From positions 1 through 7,195 of the forward strand of contig CAKPVT010000055.1 of NCBI GenBank assembly GCA_934196125.1: a DNA stretch of 7,195 bases, given 5' to 3'. The DNA comes from an uncultured Streptococcus sp. (GTDB lineage Bacteria > Bacillota > Bacilli > Lactobacillales > Streptococcaceae). This document shows positions 1 through 4,581 of the stretch, one piece after another. Every line of letters begins with the position of its first letter. Position 1 is the stretch's first letter. The translations under genes were made by a program, and so were the position numbers. The notes beneath the pieces are model-generated. The model searched no databases, was not told the origin of the DNA, and saw nothing but the letters and a program-made list of their open reading frames with translations.

Positions 1-223
1 CATATATTTTAGGGGACTGTCTTTTATATTCATGACGATGACTATAGAAAAATTCCACCAATAAAGCAATACAAGCCAAAGAAATAGAAGTCCATAGATT
101 TTCCTTTGCAACATTTTGACCTAACCATTGCCATTCCATTTTAACAAATGAAATCATGTTTGGTAGCAGTAATACCATCAAACACACAAAAACATACAAT
201 AATATTCTATAAGTCTTTCTCAT
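1..223 (-). CDS. N-terminal part of a two-TM membrane protein, unknown function (cut by window edge)
   Basis: An open frame starts at an ATG at 223-221 and runs off the window edge after 74 codons without a stop. The peptide begins MRKTYRILLYVFVCLMVLLL. It has one hydrophobic segment at about residues 6-26 and a second at about 43-60, followed by a basic stretch (SHRHEYKR) that probably faces the cytoplasm. The segment between the membrane spans is short and Trp-rich (MEWQWLG). No Shine-Dalgarno is visible upstream, as is normal in Bacteroidota. The nearby ATG at 233 is in another frame. I do not recognise a family. It could be a small membrane protein or the membrane anchor of a larger protein, since the C-terminal part is missing. 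Small membrane proteins are common in accessory islands, but nothing here fixes a role. Confidence 0.55.
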   Translation of the reverse strand, partial: MRKTYRILLYVFVCLMVLLLPNMISFVKMEWQWLGQNVAKENLWTSISLACIALLVEFFYSHRHEYKRQSPKIY

Positions 224-344
224 ATTTAATCATTCTATAAACCAAGGTACTTTCTATATTTTCACTGATCTACCACTATCGTTCCTATAAAAGTTCCACA
301 ACACCATGACCTAATGTTCCTTAGTTTTCATTGTTCTGTGATAC

Positions 345-404
345 TATCAAATGGTGCCACCTGTATCACTCAAACAGTACCACTTGTATCAAATGATACC
401 ATTG
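345..404. repeat. Three imperfect tandem units containing a palindrome, possible operator
   Basis: Three successive units each begin TATCA and end in CCA plus a short tail: 345-363 (TATCAAATGGTGCCACCTG), 364-386 (begins TATCACTCAAACAG and ends CCACTTG) and 387-404 (TATCAAATGATACCATTG). Unit lengths are 19, 23 and 18 bp. The third unit with its preceding base forms a near-continuous palindrome, GTATCA-AA-TGATAC (386-399). The array lies about 120 bp upstream of the minus-strand membrane protein start, so it could be a cluster of binding sites for a dimeric regulator. Three degenerate units of unequal length are too few and too short for a CRISPR array. The function is inferred. Confidence 0.45.
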
Positions 405-438
405 TACTTTACGAAGTTTGACTACGTTATTTCAATAT

Positions 439-456
439 GTGAACACTGTTGTTCAC
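439..456. repeat. Inverted repeat, 7-bp arms with 4-bp loop
   Basis: GTGAACA - CTGT - TGTTCAC is a perfect inverted repeat. An overlapping smaller one, CACTA-T-TAGTG, lies at 454-464, so the two could form alternative structures. No T-run follows on either strand, which argues against a classical terminator. It could be an operator or part of a transcript end. Confidence 0.4.
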
Positions 457-477
457 TATTAGTGCTATTCATGAATA

Positions 478-495
478 TATACCCTTAGGGCTATA
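478..495 (-). terminator. Possible hairpin terminator after the nuclease gene
   Basis: TATACCCT-T-AGGG-C-TATA can fold into a stem of four G:C/A:T pairs plus four A:T pairs with one bulged base. It starts ten bases past the nuclease stop codon (505-507). No U-tract follows on the minus strand (the next bases read TATTCATG), so this is a weak terminator candidate that rests on position and dyad symmetry only. Confidence 0.3.
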
Positions 496-504
496 TAATT
501 ATTA

Positions 505-1374
505 CTATTCAAGGATGATTCCTGGAATATACAAAGTCTCATCCCTATAATTTGTTATTTCACGTGTTCCTTCACCGAAAGAATAACCTATTCCAACAAT
601 AGGCTTCTGTTGTATAATATATGGTTGGTGATATTTCTTACTTTTGATTTGTTCCAAAGCTACCTTTGACAAATCTTTGTCGTTCGCTGAATACTTGAAC
701 TCCATGATATAAATAGTTTTCGGACAGTTTATAACCATATCTATTCTACCATCGGAAGTAGCCACTTCTGATAATGGGCGCATTCCTATCAACGTTAATG
801 CAACATGGAAGAAAGAATGGAAATATCCCTCATTGAATTTCTCTTTATGTATGAGATAGGGTACGCTCTTTATGATACTATTAAGCAGACTGATGAACTC
901 TTTGACATCGCCATTATACAAGCTTTTCTTAACTTGTTGATATGGTATTGGAACATTGTCATCAACTAATATGATTTCCAAGCATCGATTTGACATCTCA
1001 ATAATCTCATTGACCATATTAGCAATATCAGCAACGATAATGTCTGTTTGCTCCTTATTGAAGTTAGTCTCAATAAGATAATAGTTGTCCCGAAGATATT
1101 GAGTGAAATTCTGAAGGAACTGAGCGAATTGATTGATAGAAGAAAACTTGGAAGGAATCAGGTGTTGTCCTTTATCCATACCCAAATGATCTTCAATAAT
1201 TCCCATAATGGAATTTAGGTAATCCAAAAGTTTTTCACCTTGTTTCAATCTATAGATACCAGTTCTTCTATCTCGGTGAATGGATGTATTGACCAAAGAC
1301 CAATGTTGCCATCGTGCATCAAGCCATTCGTTTACGTATTCAGATAGTTCAATTTCTAATCTCTTTATTTGCAT
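505..1374 (-). CDS. PD-(D/E)XK_9 (DUF1703-type) nuclease-like protein, stand-alone form
   Basis: The C-terminal half (about residues 140-289) carries the hallmarks of the PD-(D/E)XK_9/DUF1703 family common in Bacteroidota: FHVALTLIG (189-197), SEVATSDGRIDMVI (202-215), IYIMEFKYSA (221-230), a VALEQI helix with Gln242, KKYHQPY (246-252), and an IVGIGYSFGEGTREI end (259-273). Likely catalytic residues are Glu203, Asp212, Glu225 and Lys227. In family members I know, this domain follows an AAA-ATPase-like half with a Walker A motif, in proteins of about 500-600 aa. Here residues 1-140 show no P-loop and look helical, so this is a truncated or differently built version. The start ATG at 1374 is the first in frame and directly abuts leader repeat A. 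The biochemical role of the family is poorly defined; a nuclease or phage-defence role is inference. It is separated from the three-gene operon by about 230 bp and its own leader, so it is probably a separate unit. Confidence 0.85.
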   Translation of the reverse strand: MQIKRLEIELSEYVNEWLDARWQHWSLVNTSIHRDRRTGIYRLKQGEKLLDYLNSIMGIIEDHLGMDKGQHLIPSKFSSINQFAQFLQNFTQYLRDNYYLIETNFNKEQTDIIVADIANMVNEIIEMSNRCLEIILVDDNVPIPYQQVKKSLYNGDVKEFISLLNSIIKSVPYLIHKEKFNEGYFHSFFHVALTLIGMRPLSEVATSDGRIDMVINCPKTIYIMEFKYSANDKDLSKVALEQIKSKKYHQPYIIQQKPIVGIGYSFGEGTREITNYRDETLYIPGIILE

Positions 1375-1514
1375 ACTGTCTATTTCTTATAGAAAAAACG
1401 GGCTACTACCCTCAACCCCCTAAAATTATTTTAGGGTAGACGAGCATTTTCCTAAATTCATCACTCTTTCAGTCCTCCCTCGACACAAGTCGAAGAGTTT
1501 CTAGGCATTGCAGC
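1375..1514 (-). repeat. Leader repeat copy A, upstream of the nuclease gene
   Basis: This ~140-bp segment matches 6974-7112 in the same orientation. The strongest part (1433-1514 against 7032-7112) is roughly 85% identical by eye and includes an identical 19-mer, CTGAAAGAGTGATGAATTT (minus strand). The remainder, up to the ATG, is diverged but keeps the order of elements: a CCCTA...TAGGG stem, a G-rich stretch, GCCC plus a T-run, then TATAAGA about 18-20 bases before the ATG. Copy A can fold two stems. One is a perfect 8-bp hairpin CCCTAAAA-TTA-TTTTAGGG (1418-1436). The other is TCGAC-ACAA-GTCGA (1480-1493), extended by CTC/GAG across a small internal loop. It may be a 5' leader or attenuator, an intergenic mobile repeat, or both. 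Confidence 0.7.
1418..1436 (-). promoter_or_regulatory. Perfect 8-bp hairpin in leader copy A
   Basis: CCCTAAAA-TTA-TTTTAGGG is a perfect stem with a three-base loop, 44 bp upstream of the nuclease ATG. In copy B the equivalent stem is only five pairs (7012-7016 with 7031-7035) around a 14-base loop, so the base of the stem is kept while the loop has changed. A run of six T on the minus strand follows at 1398-1393, after GCCCG. An attenuator or terminator before the nuclease gene is therefore possible, but the T-run is not directly behind the stem. An alternative pairing of CTACCCT with the later AGGGTAG would compete with this hairpin. Confidence 0.45.
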
Positions 1515-1583
1515 TAATCCTATTGCGTCAGAATAGAACAATGATTCATTCTGTTTCAACCATATTTCAAATGCTTGTATCAT
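1461..1583 (-). CDS. Possible 40-aa ORF whose 3' end lies in the leader repeat
   Basis: ATG at 1583-1581 opens a 40-codon frame ending in TGA at 1461-1463; the peptide starts MIQAFEIWLKQNESLFYSDA. It lies 24 bp downstream of the 353-aa membrane protein gene and in the same frame as it, with only the TAG at 1608-1610 between them. Its last 17 residues (AAMPRNSSTCVEGGLKE) come from repeat A and parallel the C-terminus of the MFS transporter at the other repeat (AAMPRCSSTDVERG). I do not recognise the protein. It may be a real small gene, a remnant of an older gene cut by the repeat, or chance. Confidence 0.25.
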   Translation of the reverse strand: MIQAFEIWLKQNESLFYSDAIGLAAMPRNSSTCVEGGLKE

Positions 1584-1607
1584 ATTGAATATTATTATTA
1601 AAAACTT

Positions 1608-2669
1608 CTACTTGAATGCTGCGATTGTAACAATAATCTCTCGCAAAAAAGTACTTATTTCTTTCAAATCATCAGATTGTACAGGAGTTCCTTTGTAACT
1701 TTTTTCTTGTATTTCGTGCAATTTCTCTATTGCGTTAGACATACACCGTATTCTTTTTCTATTCGTGTTCATAAAAGGTAATAGAGATCTAAGCCCTTCG
1801 GCTATAGCATCAATACTTTGTATCAACTGCCTGCTAAATGTTATGTCATCTTCAAGGTGCTCTAAATAAGAGTTTGCTTCTGTTGTCAGAGAAAATAAAA
1901 GACTTTCTGTTATAGCATCTCTATTTACTGAACCTTGAAAACGTGACATTTTTGTAACAGACATTATGTGTAAGTATAATTGAAGAATATTAAAATATTG
2001 AAGATCTTTATTCAACTTATATGTAGCTTCCTTAATCTTATTATCAACACGTTTAGGTTCAGATTCTATTAAATTTTTGACATTCTTTTTTAAAGTCTCT
2101 ATATCGCTTATTTTTTCATCAATTTCTATACTGTTCTTTTCTAGTGTTGATGACATTTGTTTTAGAAATTCAGTATCATGCTTCCAATTATAGCACGCCA
2201 ACACGATTGGAGTAAAACCACAAAGCAAGCCTAATATCACCAACCACAAACTTATTGCTCCATTAAATTTGTTTATGATATTGTTTGTTTCTTGCCTAAT
2301 GTCCCCTTGACTAACTTCAAGATCATGCTCAACCTTTGTCAACATCCTTTGATAGTAATCAACGGCAGCATATAAAGAATCATTTTTCAAAATCATCATT
2401 TTCATGGTGTTTGTTACTGAAACGGAGTCAAAGTGCATACCTTCTACCATTGAAACATCAATCTTTGCTTGAGGTATTTTCTGCTGCGCTAGTATAAGAC
2501 TATCAGACCGAGTAGTTTCTTTGCTGACATCAATCTCTGTGTTAGAGCACTTGATTAAAATGGTAGCAACAAGAATAAACAGTAAGCAACTTGCTACTCC
2601 CAAAGCAATACCATGTCCCACCCTATGATATTTTATTAAACCTTCTATATGTTTCTTAAAATCTTTCAT
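1608..2669 (-). CDS. Two-TM membrane protein with cytoplasmic coiled-coil region (third operon gene)
   Basis: The 353-aa product has a basic N-terminus (KKHIEGLIKYHR), a first membrane segment at about residues 20-40 (IALGVASCLLFILVATILIK) and an outer loop of about 95 residues. A second segment follows at about 138-160 (LWLVILGLLCGFTPIVL within it). Then comes a long cytoplasmic tail: a charged, probably coiled-coil stretch at about 165-225, followed by more helices to the end. The likely topology is N-in/C-in with the outer loop in the periplasm. Cys41 follows the first segment, but the long N-terminus and high hydrophobicity fit a signal anchor better than a lipoprotein. No known enzyme motif is visible. 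The start lies one base after the ATPase stop (TGA C ATG), so translation is almost surely coupled. By position it is probably the membrane partner of the PRTase-ATPase pair, either an effector that disturbs the membrane or an anchor or sensor. This is inference from the operon. Confidence 0.8.
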   Translation of the reverse strand: MKDFKKHIEGLIKYHRVGHGIALGVASCLLFILVATILIKCSNTEIDVSKETTRSDSLILAQQKIPQAKIDVSMVEGMHFDSVSVTNTMKMMILKNDSLYAAVDYYQRMLTKVEHDLEVSQGDIRQETNNIINKFNGAISLWLVILGLLCGFTPIVLACYNWKHDTEFLKQMSSTLEKNSIEIDEKISDIETLKKNVKNLIESEPKRVDNKIKEATYKLNKDLQYFNILQLYLHIMSVTKMSRFQGSVNRDAITESLLFSLTTEANSYLEHLEDDITFSRQLIQSIDAIAEGLRSLLPFMNTNRKRIRCMSNAIEKLHEIQEKSYKGTPVQSDDLKEISTFLREIIVTIAAFK

Positions 2670-2670
2670 G

Positions 2671-4581
2671 TCAATTATATCTTTCTATTAGCTTATACCC
2701 TTTTAAAGTATCATCATAATCATCAGGCAAAAGTTCTTTGGTATCTAAAAGCCTTCCCATGATATAAGATACATTTGGTGCATCTTTTGTCAAAAAGACT
2801 TCTTTTAAGCCATTTAAAACGACTTCATCATGTGTAAACATAATGATTTGTAGATCATCTACGCTCTTCTCTACAACATTTTCAAATGATTTATATATAA
2901 GGGAAAAAAACAAGTCAATATTGATTGTATTATCAAAGTCACTAGCTGTAAATACATCGTCGATAATTATAGGTGCTATCATATCGTATTTTTTCATCAT
3001 CATAAATGCTAATGATATTTTTATTGATATGGCGAATAATTTATATCTGAAACTATTGTAAAACAGATGTGGGCTTGTTTTATAAGAGGTTGAAATCTCA
3101 GGGCATGTTATTTCCGCAAAGAATCCATTGTTTTTTTCTACAATGCTTATAACCTCCTTGTCACTATTGCCACTTATTTTTGTGAAATCGTTTAATAAAG
3201 GAACTACGAAATCATTGCACTTATGTAGATATTCTTCGCAATCCTGCTCGTATTGTTGTTTCAACGAATTCTTAAAATTACGAACAGTTTCCTGGATATT
3301 TGAATCTGTAATGAAAACTTTAAAGGTTTGATTTTTCTTCAGAATTTCTCGTTTTAATTCTGAGTCAGCACGGCGTATGATATTTTCTAAAGTACGCTTT
3401 GCTACTTTGTTTAAGGCATGAGCTTCCCCAACGTTTGCTTGTTGAAAAGGTGCCAATAACTCATTTAAATAGTTCTGCATTTCTTTGACAAGTATCTCAA
3501 TATCCGTCATCCTTTCAAGATTACTAAAAGCACGCAACAATCTTGTTCCGCTTAACATGGTAAACTTCTCATAGTTCTGAATTTGTGACAAGTTGGTCTC
3601 AAAATAATCTAAAGTAATCAAGAAGTTGTTTTCTGAAAAAAATCTCCCCAGCAGAATTATAGTTTCTTTGTTAGCTAAAAATTTTCCTATCTTTCCACTT
3701 TTCTCATCTGTTTTGATTGGGTGTTTTGCCAGAAAATCTTGAAGTAATCCTATTTTCCCTAAATATCTAGTATAATTAGAAAATCCTTGGCAGGATATTC
3801 TCAAAATATCATTCTGCAAGGTTTCTATATTGTATGTTTCATGTTCTATTGTTGGCAGTTCTAAGTCTTTGTCTATTTGAATTTTTAATTCGCCTTCCAA
3901 CTCATCTATCAAGGATTTTACCTCATATAAACCGATATTGTTTATATATGTCTTTTTCAAGTCATGTTGCATGCATATTTCTCTCAAATCCTTCTCACTA
4001 CAGAAAAAAGAAGACATATCAACAATGCTGCTATTTTTCAGGCGAGCACTATTTGTGGCGATTTTTACATACCCACCATTTTTCTTTTGTGTATTTAGCT
4101 CTGCTCGAACGTCAATTTCAGTCATAGACATATTTCCATAAGGCAGATAATTTTCCACATTAGTTATACCTCTAACAGCCATTGCACTGATGGGGGATAT
4201 ATTGAAAATATATTCAAGAGCAGTAAAGATGCTAGTCTTTCCTGTGCCATTTTTTCCAACAGCGAAGACAGAAGAGCAATTGCCTTGTTTTCCAGACGCC
4301 ATATCTAATAGATAGGGGTGTGTATGTTCTGATTTATATTTGCGAAAGTTTTTTATTGTCAGATTTCTAATTCTATTATCCTTATATATTTTGTAACTTC
4401 CCAACTTACTGCTCCAATCAATAGGTTTAGTGGAAGAATTGCCCATTTGTAATTTCTCATAAAAATGAGTAGCATTAAAATGACCTTCTTTTAGCACTAA
4501 ATGACAAAACACAAGAACTTCCTTTGAATTATGGTATTCTTCGGATAATCTCTTTAAATATTTATCTATCAAATAACTCAT
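2671..4581 (-). CDS. SMC/RecF-like ABC ATPase (second operon gene)
   Basis: The 636-aa protein has an ABC-type ATPase core split by a helical insertion, as in RecF/SMC/Rad50-like proteins. A strand IRNLTIKNFRKY (71-82) precedes the Walker A motif GKNGTGKT (109-116). Residues about 200-480 are mainly helical. NSFRYKLFAISIKISLAF (509-526) sits where the ABC signature is expected, though the LSGGQ-like sequence is degenerate. Walker B is IIIDDVF (538-544), with Asp542 in the place of the usual catalytic Glu, as in RecF-type DDVFS motifs. Asp548 fits the D-loop and MFTHDE (581-586) provides the His584 switch. There are about 60 extra N-terminal residues before the core. The insertion is too short for the long coiled coils of true SMCs. 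No Toprim or HNH domain is visible. The start overlaps the upstream PRTase-like gene by 20 bp, so the two are co-translated. SMC/RecF-like ATPases in multi-gene defence operons often sense or process nucleic acid; that role here is inferred. Confidence 0.88.
   Translation of the reverse strand: MSYLIDKYLKRLSEEYHNSKEVLVFCHLVLKEGHFNATHFYEKLQMGNSSTKPIDWSSKLGSYKIYKDNRIRNLTIKNFRKYKSEHTHPYLLDMASGKQGNCSSVFAVGKNGTGKTSIFTALEYIFNISPISAMAVRGITNVENYLPYGNMSMTEIDVRAELNTQKKNGGYVKIATNSARLKNSSIVDMSSFFCSEKDLREICMQHDLKKTYINNIGLYEVKSLIDELEGELKIQIDKDLELPTIEHETYNIETLQNDILRISCQGFSNYTRYLGKIGLLQDFLAKHPIKTDEKSGKIGKFLANKETIILLGRFFSENNFLITLDYFETNLSQIQNYEKFTMLSGTRLLRAFSNLERMTDIEILVKEMQNYLNELLAPFQQANVGEAHALNKVAKRTLENIIRRADSELKREILKKNQTFKVFITDSNIQETVRNFKNSLKQQYEQDCEEYLHKCNDFVVPLLNDFTKISGNSDKEVISIVEKNNGFFAEITCPEISTSYKTSPHLFYNSFRYKLFAISIKISLAFMMMKKYDMIAPIIIDDVFTASDFDNTINIDLFFSLIYKSFENVVEKSVDDLQIIMFTHDEVVLNGLKEVFLTKDAPNVSYIMGRLLDTKELLPDDYDDTLKGYKLIERYN

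Larger units (their letters stand above)
224..504. other. Non-coding intergenic stretch of about 280 bp with repeats
   Basis: I see no supported gene between the membrane protein start at 223 and the nuclease stop at 505. The stretch holds a three-unit imperfect repeat (345-404), a 7-bp-arm inverted repeat (439-456) and a hairpin next to the nuclease stop codon (478-495). It must contain the end of the nuclease transcript, and probably a promoter or operator for the membrane protein. No clear Bacteroidota -33/-7 promoter stood out. Confidence 0.6.

Noticed and set aside
345..404. Possible CRISPR array
   Set aside because: Only three degenerate units of 18-23 bp with no spacers of even length and no cas gene; an operator-like repeat fits better.
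1375..1514. Integron attC-like site, because a structured repeat sits next to gene cassettes
   Set aside because: No integrase gene and no convincing core-site pair at the ends; both copies adjoin start codons and do not punctuate single genes as attC sites do.
1608..2669. Lipoprotein signal peptide at Cys41
   Set aside because: A long N-terminus, a membrane segment of about 20 residues, and ILIKC with Lys before Cys do not fit a lipobox; a signal anchor is more likely.
2843..4141. Several plus-strand open frames inside the ATPase gene
   Set aside because: They lie opposite a well-supported minus-strand gene, are short and of biased composition (Phe, Ser, Leu, Ile), and show no recognisable domain.
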